From NCBI GenBank assembly GCA_041946685.1, contig JBHGAV010000041.1:1-39028 (forward strand): a DNA stretch of 39,028 nt, written 5' to 3'. Position numbers and translations under genes: made by a program. The stretch is from JBHGAV01 sp041946685. Lineage in GTDB: Bacteria > Acidobacteriota > Terriglobia > Bryobacterales > Bryobacteraceae. Positions within the stretch are counted from its first letter, which is position 1. Every line of letters starts with the position of its first letter. Of this stretch, positions 1-7,930 are shown piece after piece. Below the pieces are notes generated by a model. That model was not told the origin of the DNA and made no database searches. It saw only the letters and a list, made by a program, of their open reading frames with translations.

Positions 1-59
<59 letters not shown>

Positions 60-73
60 ACCGATTTCCGGCT

Positions 74-1177
74 CTACCTGGATCTGGGCTGGGCGCCCGG
101 CCTGTCGCTCCGCACGCCTCGCGGGCCGCTCCAGGAACCGTCCTCCACGTCGAGCGGGTTCATCCACATCAACTGCCGCTCGATGTCGCCGGCCAGGCGG
201 TACTGCTTCTTCACCGAGGCAATCTGCGGCCCGCGGATGTCGATCTTCGCCAGGTTGTAGTTGCCCAGGCCGACTTGGTCGCAATATCGCAGGTAGCCGA
301 CCCATTCGGGATTCACCCCCATGCATTCGACGGCGACGCGGTCGGCGGCGATGAAGTCGGTCGATGCGATGGCCAGCTTCGACGAGACGGGCGTCCCCAT
401 GACCGGCCCGTTGCCCTCCATCCCCTCGTAACCGTCGATCACCGCGAGGCTCCAGTATGGCTGCATGGCCTGCGCCGTCACCACCATGTTGTAGTGGACC
501 AGGTGGAAACCCGCGTGATAGAGAACCTTGTCCTCAAGAGCCGGAGCGCCCAGGACCATGTTCTTCACCGAGGCCGTGATGACGGCGTAGTTGTGGGATT
601 TCATCATCGCCGCGCCGATGATAAAGGCGTCCGGATCGAAGAACCTGGCCGCCAGCCGGACCGGGATCTGGTGCACATCCTGGTCGAGCATCGGCCGCTT
701 CACGTATTTGTTCTCCTTCGTGAAATCCAGAAGGTCGATCTGGCTGCTCTTGTACTCCCTGATCACCTCGGGGTATCCGAGGTCGGCGAACGCGTTCATC
801 CTGCCGCCCGAAACCTCTCCGATCGTGATTGGTCCGCTGAATCGCGGCGCCAGGTAGTCGAGCACGGCGCGGAGCGCATCGGGGTGCGTGCACGCCAGCG
901 GGTTGCGACCGCCGCCCACGTTGTTCACTTTGATGAGGACGCGCTTCCTGGCTTTCAATCGCGGCCGGAGCTGGTCGTCAATCGCGACGAGGGCATCGTA
1001 GACATTCTTGCGGCGGTCAGGGCCGGCCGTCAGGGCCACGGTCGAACGCGAGCCGAACTCCGCGATCGGCACTCCGGCCAGGGGGATCGCCTCGGTTTGG
1101 GCGCGCAGATGTGCAGCGGAGACGAGCGCTCCGACGCCGGTGCTCAGAAAGTTCCTGCGGGTAAAGTACAATCGCAC
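74..1177 (-). CDS. DUF362 family protein with Tat-type signal
   Basis: 367-residue protein of the DUF362 family, whose biochemical role is not settled; members are often exported and sometimes carry Fe-S clusters, but no CxxCxxC cluster motif is visible here. The N-terminus has a twin-arginine-like stretch (TRRNFLS, residues 6-12) followed by a hydrophobic, alanine-rich segment ending near LRAQ, so export by Tat is likely. The GTG start at 1177 is chosen because AAAGGAGG lies 6 bases upstream; the frame stays open further upstream but without a ribosome site. The VKNMVLG segment and the surrounding SHNYAVITAS and GMEGNGP stretches fit the family core. It faces the tRNA-Cys gene tail to tail with 14 bases between them. 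Family call is good; function is unknown. Confidence 0.8.
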   Translation of the reverse strand: MRLYFTRRNFLSTGVGALVSAAHLRAQTEAIPLAGVPIAEFGSRSTVALTAGPDRRKNVYDALVAIDDQLRPRLKARKRVLIKVNNVGGGRNPLACTHPDALRAVLDYLAPRFSGPITIGEVSGGRMNAFADLGYPEVIREYKSSQIDLLDFTKENKYVKRPMLDQDVHQIPVRLAARFFDPDAFIIGAAMMKSHNYAVITASVKNMVLGAPALEDKVLYHAGFHLVHYNMVVTAQAMQPYWSLAVIDGYEGMEGNGPVMGTPVSSKLAIASTDFIAADRVAVECMGVNPEWVGYLRYCDQVGLGNYNLAKIDIRGPQIASVKKQYRLAGDIERQLMWMNPLDVEDGSWSGPRGVRSDRPGAQPRSR

Positions 1178-1317
1178 TGCACGCCTCCTTTGTGTTCTGG
1201 ACCCCGAGCCGACGCTAGTTCTCAACCAGGACCTGCGTCCGCGTCCTGGCCATGATCGATTCTACAACGGCGGCGGCCTTCCTTGAAGCCGCGCGATCGG
1301 GCGAAAGGAACAGCATC

Positions 1318-1359
1318 AAATAAGAACGGCAACCCGAGGAGCTGGCCCCAAGTTGCCGT
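1318..1359 (-). terminator. possible intrinsic terminator after the small secreted protein gene
   Basis: An 8-bp perfect inverted repeat (ACGGCAAC at 1326-1333, GTTGCCGT at 1352-1359) with an 18-base spacer is followed on the minus strand by TCTTATTTG. It lies about 40 bases after the stop of the gene at 1400-1828. The U tract is interrupted, so termination is plausible rather than certain. Confidence 0.4.
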
Positions 1360-1399
1360 GCCCGGTTGCGCCGGGAGAAGCCGTTGTTGCAGTCTCTTT

Positions 1400-1828
1400 C
1401 TAACGCGACATCAGCATCGCGACAATCTCCAGCCTCTCGACCGGAGTCACCTGCGCCATAGTGCGCTCGCTTCTGCTCATCGGGAATTGATGTCCGGTCG
1501 AGGTGCCGTCCCAGATCTGAGACAGGACGTAATGATCGCCGTAGCGGTTGAAAACCAGCCTGGGTGCGCCCGCCAGCCTGGCCGTGCCGGCATAGGTAGA
1601 ATTAGCGATCGCGAGCACCGAGGAGCGCTGCACCTGGTTGCTAACCTGAATCAGCCTGGAGTTGCTGAGCGGCAGGATGCTGTACTCACCTGCGGGCAAA
1701 GTCGCTTTTCCAACCGTGAACCCGAACGGGATGGTCGCAGTCACGCGCAGAGACTGCGCGGGCACAGGAGCCGCCACAGTAAAGAGAACAGCCGCCGCCG
1801 CGAGAATCCCCCAAAAACCCTTGTTCAT
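1400..1828 (-). CDS. small secreted protein, acidobacterial type, unknown function
   Basis: 142 residues beginning with a clear Sec signal peptide: charged MNKG, a hydrophobic core (residues 5-20), and a likely cleavage after PVPAQ. The mature part is predicted mainly beta and contains the phrase IPFGFTVGKATLPAGEYSI, which I associate with a family of short exported proteins common in Acidobacteria; no enzyme motif or cysteine is present. The ATG at 1828 has an excellent AGGAGG five bases upstream. It follows larA in the same direction, but 147 bases separate them and a candidate terminator lies downstream, so it may be a single-gene transcript. Periplasmic or surface location is inferred; role unknown. 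Confidence 0.75.
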   Translation of the reverse strand: MNKGFWGILAAAAVLFTVAAPVPAQSLRVTATIPFGFTVGKATLPAGEYSILPLSNSRLIQVSNQVQRSSVLAIANSTYAGTARLAGAPRLVFNRYGDHYVLSQIWDGTSTGHQFPMSRSERTMAQVTPVERLEIVAMLMSR

Positions 1829-1897
1829 AGTTTCCTCCTGAGTGAATGTATGTTTCCGAACTACCCCAGCACGTGCCCCGGAGCTACGCTCGAGGCT

Positions 1898-1929
1898 GTC
1901 TGACGTATTTGATGTGATACACGTAAGAC
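1898..1929. promoter_or_regulatory. imperfect inverted repeat upstream of small secreted protein gene
   Basis: GTCTGACGTAT at 1898-1908 faces ATACACGTAAGAC at 1917-1929; the arms agree at GTCT-ACGT with two extra bases in one arm. It lies 70 bases upstream of the start at 1828, in the 147-base gap after larA. An operator is possible, but no convincing -35/-10 pair was found near it. Confidence 0.25.
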
Positions 1930-1975
1930 GGCCTCATTAAACTTCGTTTACTGTGCTCGCGGGACGGCTATTCCT

Positions 1976-3247
1976 TTAAATGCTGCACTTTGCCAGGACG
2001 TATGGGCCTTCAGGAATCACGGCCACGTTCGCCTTGGGGGGAAGCGAGCCGGCGAGCGCTTCGATGGCTGCCGGCGCGGAGGGGTACGCCGTCCCCCACA
2101 GCGTCGCGTAGTAATCCGGCGGCAACCCGGGCACATGAAACAGAACGTCCGCTTTGCGCGCGACCATCGCGAACTTCTCCAGTTGCCACTGGTCGATCAC
2201 TACGGGCGACCGGTCGATGTGGTCGAGGAATCCTTGCCAGGAGGGAAACCCCTTGAGCATTCCACGGAACTCCGGGGTGCCGGCTCCCTCGTCGCATGCG
2301 GCCAAGAGCAGGATCTTGCCGCCCGGCTTCACGATATGCTGTGCGGCGGTTACGCCCTTCAGCGATTGGTAGAAAGTGAGGTCCAGAGGGTAGCCGGCGG
2401 CGGTGGTGATCACGGCGTCCACGGGCTCGCCGATAAGTTCCAGCATGACGCGCGAAACGAACTCGACGCCCCGGCGGTGGGCCGCCACGGGATCTCCCGC
2501 GAAAACCGCGGCGATGCTGCGGTCGCGCGCCAGCGCCACGTCCACCATGAAATCGTGCCGCGCCATGCGCGCGATCTCGAGCAGTTCCTCGTGTAGCGGA
2601 TTGTCCTCGATGGATCCTTCCGAAGTGCGCGGGTCGCGCATGAATTTGGGGCTGTGCAGAACCTCGATCGTCTCGCGGGCCGCCTGCCCAGGCGCGATCA
2701 GCTTTCGCCCGCCCGAGTAGCCCAGCATCAGGTGCGGCTCGATGAAGCCGAGCGTGAGGTGGAGATCCGCCGACACGAAGCGCTCATCGATGTACACGGG
2801 TGTGCCCGACGCGGTAGCACCGAGCGGCCGGTGGTCGGAGAGCCGCCGGGCGTTGTGGTTCCCCCAACGGTACGTCGAAGCGATCTGCGGCCCGAGGATC
2901 TCGGCGACCTCGGCCTCGGTCGCCTCCCGATGCAGCCCCGTGGCGATGAGGATGACGATCCGGTCCCGTGCGATGCCTGCCCGCTCCAGCCGCTCGAGGA
3001 CCGGCGGGAGTACGAGCCGGTTGGGCGCGGGCCGCGTGATGTCACAAACGGAGATGGCCGCCGAGGACTTGCCGCGCGCCAGGATTTCCAGGGGCGGCGT
3101 GCCGGCCGGCGAATCCAGCGCCTCCTCGATGGCGCGGCACGGGTCCGCCAGGGGCACGGCGGAACGGGCTTCAAGAAAGCTGTAGTTCGGGCCGGCAGGC
3201 AGCTCCACGTCCAGGCCGGTCTTGCCAAACGCTAAATGAGTGCGCAC
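1976..3247 (-). CDS. larA: LarA-family nickel-dependent racemase
   Basis: 423 residues, the usual length for LarA, which racemizes lactate or related 2-hydroxy acids using a nickel-pincer nucleotide (NPN) cofactor covalently held by lysine. Known functional residues of the Lactobacillus plantarum enzyme (H108, H174, K184, H200) all have counterparts at a constant offset of two: H106 in TGLHRE, H172 and K182 in PHLMLGYSGGRKLIAPG, and H198 in IEVLHSPKF. The active site is therefore intact. No larB, larC or larE cofactor genes are nearby, so they must be elsewhere if the enzyme is active. The substrate cannot be read from sequence; LarA homologues act on several hydroxy acids. The start is GTG at 3247 with only a weak ribosome site. 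It lies 29 bases after the M28 peptidase gene and is probably co-transcribed. Confidence 0.88.
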   Translation of the reverse strand: MRTHLAFGKTGLDVELPAGPNYSFLEARSAVPLADPCRAIEEALDSPAGTPPLEILARGKSSAAISVCDITRPAPNRLVLPPVLERLERAGIARDRIVILIATGLHREATEAEVAEILGPQIASTYRWGNHNARRLSDHRPLGATASGTPVYIDERFVSADLHLTLGFIEPHLMLGYSGGRKLIAPGQAARETIEVLHSPKFMRDPRTSEGSIEDNPLHEELLEIARMARHDFMVDVALARDRSIAAVFAGDPVAAHRRGVEFVSRVMLELIGEPVDAVITTAAGYPLDLTFYQSLKGVTAAQHIVKPGGKILLLAACDEGAGTPEFRGMLKGFPSWQGFLDHIDRSPVVIDQWQLEKFAMVARKADVLFHVPGLPPDYYATLWGTAYPSAPAAIEALAGSLPPKANVAVIPEGPYVLAKCSI

Positions 3248-3276
3248 AAGCCCAAACTATCATGGCCGGGTTCCCT

Positions 3277-4788
3277 TCAGCGCTTGGGCTTGACGAACCG
3301 CGGGCGGGACGGTGCCTCCAGCAGCCGCTCGGCCACCGACCCGATATAGCCCACCAGCCTGGCAGCGGCCGGAGCGTCGATCTTGTCCCACGTGTCGTCC
3401 GGCGTGTGGTACTCGGGGTGGAGTCCCGTGAAGAAGAGCATGATCGGAATCTCATTGGGCAGGAATGTGAACTGATCGCTCGATCCGTAGCCGCCGTTGT
3501 CGCTCGTCTCCAACTGGAAGCGTGGCCCGCGGTTAGCTTCCCTGAGAACTTTCTTGAAGCTGGAGCCGGTGTTCACCCCGCCGACGTAGACCGTGTTGTT
3601 CCTGAGCCGGCCGATCATGTCCATGTTGATCATGGCGATGGCCTTCTCCAGGGGCAACCGAGGGTTCGACACATAGTGGTTCGAACCCACCAGGCCGATC
3701 TCCTCCGCGGCGAATGTCAGAAACAGAATTCCGCGCCGCGGCTGCGGCTGCGAGGAGAACCAGCGGGCCAGTTCGACGAGTCCGCTTGTCCCGGAGGCGT
3801 TGTCGTCGGCTCCGTTGTGCGTGGTGCCCCTGCGGGACGGCGCCATGGAGAACTGCTCTCCCTGGCCCACATGGTCGTAGTGCGCGCCCAGCACCAGGTA
3901 CTCGTCGGTCTTTCCAGGCAGGTACGCGGCCACGTTATTGACGGTGCGCGACTGTTGGCGCACGTCCGCTGTCAGCTCCACGCGGAACGACGCCGGCAGC
4001 GCGAAGGACTGCGGGCGGAGCTTTCGGTCCACCGCCTCGACCACCTTGGCCAGCGAATGTCCCGCGAGCTGCATCCAGCGGTCCGCCACGTCCGCCCTCA
4101 CCTCGACGAAGGGGATGCCCGGGGACGGCGGTCCCGCGCCCCCGGCGAAGTCGGTCAGGCCCAGCGTCTCGTTGGGATGCGCGGGTCTGTCGTTGACGAA
4201 AAGGACCGCCACGGCGCCGCGCCGCCGGGCGTTGAGCGCCTTGCTCTCCAGTTGCGCGTGGTTGGTATAGAGCTTCCCGCTGAAGATGCTGTTCTGGTCA
4301 AGCTCCTGCGGTTCGTGGCGCAGCACCATCACCAGCTTGCCCTTCACGTCGATCCCGGCGTAGTCGTCGTAGCCGTACTCGCGCGCGCTGATCCCATATC
4401 CGGCGAAGACAACCTCCCCCGAGACCGTGCCGCTGCCCGAAAGGCTCAAAGGACGGAATTCCTCATTCAAGGCCAGACTGGTGGGCTTGTCTCCTTCCCA
4501 GTAGGTGAGCCGGTTGTCCGCGCCTATGCTCGCCTCCACCGTGATCGGCAGCGACAACAGGAAGCTCTCCCCAGACAACGGCCGCAGGCCGAAGGAGCGA
4601 AACTGCGACGCGATGTACTGGGCGGCTTCGTCGAGTTCGCGTCCCCCGTTGGCCCGCCCCTTCATCTGGTCGGATGCCAGGAACTTGACGTTCTCCAGGT
4701 ACTTTGCCGCGTCGATATCCGCGGCGGCTGCCGGCGACACCACCAGCAGCAGGACCGCCAGAGCGAAGATCGGCTTGTTGCGCTTCAC
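3277..4788 (-). CDS. secreted M28-family zinc aminopeptidase with PA domain
   Basis: 503 residues with a signal peptide (KRNK, then a hydrophobic core to AAAAD at residue 24). Residues about 120-250 form a protease-associated insert containing YDDYAGIDVKGKLVMVLRHEP. The catalytic M28 domain follows with co-catalytic zinc ligands and base visible: H303 in GAHYDHVG, the aspartates of GADDNASG (326-333), the glutamate pair of AEEIGLVGS (361-369), D390 in NMDMIG, and H461 in EYHTPDDTWDKID. All are present, so it should be an active periplasmic or secreted exopeptidase; the exact specificity (leucyl, glutaminyl cyclase-like or other) is not readable. It starts 10 bases after the dsbA-like gene and precedes larA by 29 bases. 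Confidence 0.9.
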   Translation of the reverse strand: MKRNKPIFALAVLLLVVSPAAAADIDAAKYLENVKFLASDQMKGRANGGRELDEAAQYIASQFRSFGLRPLSGESFLLSLPITVEASIGADNRLTYWEGDKPTSLALNEEFRPLSLSGSGTVSGEVVFAGYGISAREYGYDDYAGIDVKGKLVMVLRHEPQELDQNSIFSGKLYTNHAQLESKALNARRRGAVAVLFVNDRPAHPNETLGLTDFAGGAGPPSPGIPFVEVRADVADRWMQLAGHSLAKVVEAVDRKLRPQSFALPASFRVELTADVRQQSRTVNNVAAYLPGKTDEYLVLGAHYDHVGQGEQFSMAPSRRGTTHNGADDNASGTSGLVELARWFSSQPQPRRGILFLTFAAEEIGLVGSNHYVSNPRLPLEKAIAMINMDMIGRLRNNTVYVGGVNTGSSFKKVLREANRGPRFQLETSDNGGYGSSDQFTFLPNEIPIMLFFTGLHPEYHTPDDTWDKIDAPAAARLVGYIGSVAERLLEAPSRPRFVKPKR

Positions 4789-4798
4789 GCCGTGCCCG

Positions 4799-5743
4799 CT
4801 ACTTGGCCAGCGGCGAGGGCAGCGTCACCTCGCAGCACGGCTTGTCGCCGGCGTTGTTGGCCGTCTTCTGGTACTCGAGCTCGTTGTCGATGATTCTCTT
4901 CATCTGCGGCCAGCCCATCTGGGATGGCACGCGCCGGCCGTTGATGAAGAAGGTCGGAGTCGAGTCCACGCGGAGGCTCTGCGCAAGCTGGAGGGAGCGG
5001 TCCACCTCGGCCTCGGTTTCCCTGTCGTCCACGCACCGCCCCAGGCCCAGAAGCTCGAGCTGTTTCCCCTCGGCGAACTCCATCAGCTTCGTCCTCAGGT
5101 TCTGCGCGGTGATCTGACTCTGCTCGTCGAAGATCCAGTCGTGGAACTCCCAGAATGCGGCGGGGTTCTGCCGGTAGACGCATTGCCCGGCGATGGCTGC
5201 GGGCTTTGCCCAGGGATGGATCTGCGAGAGGGGGAAGTCTTTGAGGTACAGACGAACCTGCGTGGGGTACGCCGTCACCAGGTTCGCGCGGATCATCTTA
5301 GCTTGTTCCCGGCAATAAGGGCACTGGAAATCGGTGAATAGCACCAGTACCACGGGCGCGCCGGGTGTTCCCAGGCTGGGGCCGCTCACCGTGGCGAGCT
5401 TCTCCAGTTCGGATTGGAAGGGATTTCGTCCGGTGTCGTAGATCGTCCCCGAGAAGAATCTCTTGCCGTCCGGCGATACATACAGCACCTGGTCGAGCGC
5501 CTGGCCTCCCATGGAAGCACGCAGGGTCACTTCATTCAGACCATTGACGGTGGACGGCTTCGGTTCCCCGAGTTCCACCTTGATCTCCGGGCCCCAGGCG
5601 TACAGGTGTCGCAGGTAACCCTCCAGCGCTGCCTTGTCGAATTCCGGTTTACCGGGCTCGGCCGTCTTCTGGGACGGAGCGGGCACACACAAGATCGCCA
5701 CGGCCAGCGCGCAACGCAGGAAGGTGTTCCAGGGGACACGCAT
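4799..5743 (-). CDS. DsbA/DsbG-like periplasmic thioredoxin-fold protein
   Basis: 314 residues. The start is placed at the second methionine (5743), giving MRVPWNTFLRC and an orderly signal peptide; it sits directly after a TAGAAT box, while the ATG three codons earlier lies inside that box. After an N-terminal domain of about 110 residues, a thioredoxin_4/DsbA-type domain begins with the redox motif CPYC (C141, C144, in TDFQCPYCRE) and has the cis-proline loop STPTFFING near its end. Such proteins oxidize or isomerize disulfides in the periplasm. Cysteines outside the CxxC (for example in GQCVYR and the terminal PCCEV) are unusual for a simple oxidase. It heads an apparent operon with the M28 peptidase and larA genes. 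Confidence 0.85.
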   Translation of the reverse strand: MRVPWNTFLRCALAVAILCVPAPSQKTAEPGKPEFDKAALEGYLRHLYAWGPEIKVELGEPKPSTVNGLNEVTLRASMGGQALDQVLYVSPDGKRFFSGTIYDTGRNPFQSELEKLATVSGPSLGTPGAPVVLVLFTDFQCPYCREQAKMIRANLVTAYPTQVRLYLKDFPLSQIHPWAKPAAIAGQCVYRQNPAAFWEFHDWIFDEQSQITAQNLRTKLMEFAEGKQLELLGLGRCVDDRETEAEVDRSLQLAQSLRVDSTPTFFINGRRVPSQMGWPQMKRIIDNELEYQKTANNAGDKPCCEVTLPSPLAK

Positions 5744-5750
5744 GAGTACC

Positions 5751-5777
5751 ATTCTAGCGGGTCGCTTGCGTGTTCAA
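5751..5777 (-). promoter_or_regulatory. candidate promoter for dsbA-like operon, leaderless start
   Basis: On the minus strand TTGAAC (5777-5772) and TAGAAT (5756-5751) are separated by 15 bases. The A of the chosen ATG (5743) lies eight bases after the -10 box, where transcription would begin, and no Shine-Dalgarno sequence is present. Confidence 0.45.
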
Positions 5778-5905
5778 GGAACGGGGCCTCATCGCCAGCG
5801 AGCAAGTCCTCCGTGTCTCAGCCGCTCGCCGTGCCCGATCCGCGGGCCGGCGTGGCCTGCCATCTGCCCTTGCGCCGGGGGAAGTTGTCTCGGTCAACCG
5901 GGTTC

Positions 5906-6451
5906 CTACCTCAATAGCACGGTCTCGGTCAGGACCTCGCCTGTGTGGACGTGGATCTTTCCTTCCGCTTCATGGATCCACAGCCCGGTGCCGTCGCGGG
6001 GAGCGGGGATCCGGCCCGGCGCGTCCACGACAGTGAAGTCTGCGGTCTCTGCCGCCCGGAGGAACTTGCCGATATGCACGTGCGGCTGACATTGCGTGCG
6101 GGTCTCGTCTCCGTTGATCGCCAGCCCCCACTCGTCGCCCCACATCTCCCTGGCCTTACGGATGGCCTCGGTCCAAAGCTGACGCCTCTCCTCCGCCGAC
6201 ATGTCGGCAAGGCTGTGCATGTCTTTCCTCACTGCCCGGGGGATGGCCAGCCAGCGATTGGGCTTGCTGGGGTTGGTGTCCTTCAGGAAGAAGACCGGCG
6301 GCGTTGCGGGCTGTGTGAGCGCTTCGCGCGTCAGGCTGCACTGGCGAGCCTCCAGAGTCTCCGGCCGGGCGGGGTCGCAGACGCAACCTGCAATCTCACC
6401 CCACGCCATTGGCGCGCAAAGGATCAAGGCGGCCAGCCCCTTAGAACGCAT
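5906..6451 (-). CDS. secreted HIT-like / CDP-diacylglycerol pyrophosphatase-like protein
   Basis: 181 residues from the start at 6451 (MRSKGLAALI), which gives a signal peptide ending near GEIAG; a cysteine cluster (CVCDP) follows. Residues 54-85 (FFLKDTNPSKPNRWLAIP, then LADMS) match the first half of the histidine-triad fold, and residues 109-131 (GLAINGDETRTQCQPHVHIGKF) match its catalytic half, resembling the LAIN...RTQ...HxHI region of E. coli Cdh, a CDP-diacylglycerol pyrophosphatase. Only H124 and H126 form the triad here: the position of the upstream histidine is QP and the following residues are IGK. HIT proteins hydrolyse nucleotide phosphoric anhydrides; the exported location suggests a lipid-linked or extracellular nucleotide substrate. 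The family call is fairly sure, the reaction is not. Confidence 0.68.
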   Translation of the reverse strand: MRSKGLAALILCAPMAWGEIAGCVCDPARPETLEARQCSLTREALTQPATPPVFFLKDTNPSKPNRWLAIPRAVRKDMHSLADMSAEERRQLWTEAIRKAREMWGDEWGLAINGDETRTQCQPHVHIGKFLRAAETADFTVVDAPGRIPAPRDGTGLWIHEAEGKIHVHTGEVLTETVLLR

Positions 6452-6458
6452 TGCGCCC

Positions 6459-6466
6459 ATTATACT
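6459..6466. promoter_or_regulatory. overlapping divergent -10 boxes (bidirectional leaderless promoter)
   Basis: The plus strand reads TATACT (6461-6466), whose predicted +1 is the G of the GTG start at 6473. The minus strand reads TATAAT (6464-6459), whose predicted +1 (6452) is one base from the ATG at 6451. The two boxes share four base pairs. No good -35 hexamer or Shine-Dalgarno sequence is visible on either side. Confidence 0.5.
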
Positions 6467-6472
6467 TGATAG

Positions 6473-7909
6473 GTGTTCGCCACTTCAGGAAGGTGGTTGA
6501 TCGTCGCCGCGGCGCTATACCTGGTCTTCTTCTTCGGTTTGACCGGCGCCGGTCTGATCGGCCCCGACGAGCCGCGCTATGCCGCCATCGGCCGTGAAAT
6601 GGCGCTCTCGGGCGACTGGGTGACTCCCAGGCTGTGGGGCGCTCCTTGGTTCGAGAAGCCGCCGCTCCTCTATTGGATGACTGCCTCGGCCACCCACCTT
6701 GGTCTTGGGAACGATCTCGCTCCCCGCCTGCCCGTTGCTTTTCTGAGCGCCCTGTTTCTGCTCGTTTACTATCGCCTCCTCCGCGATGAATTCGGCTGGC
6801 GGGCTGCGCTGTATGCGGCGGCGATCCTCGGCACGTCCGCCTTGTGGGTTGCCTTTAGCGTGGTGGCGGTGACGGACCTCCCCATGTCCGCCACCTTTGC
6901 GGTGGCGATGCTCCTGGGCATGCGATGGCTCTCTTCGGGGGATCGGCGCTGGGTGGCCGGCGCGGCCGCTCTTTTTGGATTGGCGGTGACGGCCAAGGGG
7001 CTCGTGCCCCTCGCGCTTGGGTTGCCTTTGCTCTGGATGGGGCGCCGTCGCCTTGTGGACCTCTTCCGTCCGTTGCCTGTGGCCGTATTCCTTCTAGTCG
7101 CCTTGCCCTGGTACCTGCTGTGTGGCTTCCAGAATGGAGGCGCGTTCTGGGAGGAGTTGTTCGGGAGGCACCACTTCGCGCGTTTTGCCAACGGGGTGAT
7201 GCTTCACCCGCGTCCCTTCTGGTTCTACGTCCCTGTCCTGGCGGCGGGGTTTCATCCCTGGACGCCGCTTCTGGCGCCCTTGCTGCGCAAGTCATTCTAC
7301 TCGGACCCCAGGCGCAGGTTCCTGCTCCTGTGGGCTGGGTTCGGTTTTCTGTTCCTCTCTGCTTCGACCGGCAAACTTCCGGGCTACATCCTGCCGTTGC
7401 TGCCGGCCCTTGCGGCGCTCGCCGGAATTGCCATGGACGAGATGAAGAACGCCCGATGGCTCTTGGCCTCCTGTTGCCTGTTGCTGGCGATAACGCCGGT
7501 CGTCGGGCATTCCTTCCCACAGGCTCTGGCGGATGGTCTTTCCCGGTCTCCTGTGACGGGATGGAGCTGGGCTTTTGCCACGGCCAGCCTCCTGGGGGGG
7601 GCGTTGATCTGGTGGCTGGAAAACCGTGGCAGACGCTCCGCAAGCACCGGCCTGCTGCTGGCGTCCGTGATCCTCTGCGTTGTGGTGGTGAAGGTGGAAG
7701 CCCTCCCGGAATTAGACCGTCTGGCATCAAGCCGGGTTCTATGGCAGAAGATTTCGGCTGCCCCCAGCCAGGTCTGCGTGGATCAGATCCACCGCAGTTG
7801 GAGGTATAGCCTCAACTACTACTCGGTCACACCGCTGCCCGAGTGCGGGCAAACACCCCGTCCCCTCCGGATCAAACAACTCCCTGGCGCACCGCCTTTC
7901 GTCGAGTGA
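6473..7909 (+). CDS. ArnT/GT39-like membrane glycosyltransferase
   Basis: 478 residues with many hydrophobic segments (roughly ten transmembrane helices) and a C-terminal soluble tail of about 70 residues. The first periplasmic loop carries the acidic signature GPDEPRYAAIGREM (D32, E33), followed by WVTPRLWGAPWFEKPPLLYW, which is typical of GT-C enzymes of the PMT/ArnT group that move a sugar from a polyprenyl-phosphate donor onto lipid A, protein or another acceptor outside the membrane. Donor and acceptor cannot be told from sequence. The start is GTG at 6473, matching the expected transcription start; a TTG at 6497 preceded by AGGAAGG is an alternative. It is transcribed divergently from the HIT-like gene and convergent with the lipoprotein gene. 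Confidence 0.85.
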   Translation: MFATSGRWLIVAAALYLVFFFGLTGAGLIGPDEPRYAAIGREMALSGDWVTPRLWGAPWFEKPPLLYWMTASATHLGLGNDLAPRLPVAFLSALFLLVYYRLLRDEFGWRAALYAAAILGTSALWVAFSVVAVTDLPMSATFAVAMLLGMRWLSSGDRRWVAGAAALFGLAVTAKGLVPLALGLPLLWMGRRRLVDLFRPLPVAVFLLVALPWYLLCGFQNGGAFWEELFGRHHFARFANGVMLHPRPFWFYVPVLAAGFHPWTPLLAPLLRKSFYSDPRRRFLLLWAGFGFLFLSASTGKLPGYILPLLPALAALAGIAMDEMKNARWLLASCCLLLAITPVVGHSFPQALADGLSRSPVTGWSWAFATASLLGGALIWWLENRGRRSASTGLLLASVILCVVVVKVEALPELDRLASSRVLWQKISAAPSQVCVDQIHRSWRYSLNYYSVTPLPECGQTPRPLRIKQLPGAPPFVE

Positions 7910-7930
7910 AGCGAAACCACTCTCCGGGAT

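Noticed and set aside
1361..1375. CCCGG-5-CCGGG hairpin as a terminator
   Set aside because: Only five base pairs and no T tract; the neighbouring 8-bp repeat at 1326-1359 is a better candidate.
3262..4893. 543-codon plus-strand frame opposite the M28 peptidase gene
   Set aside because: The zinc-peptidase motifs on the minus strand decide; the other frame has shadow-like composition.
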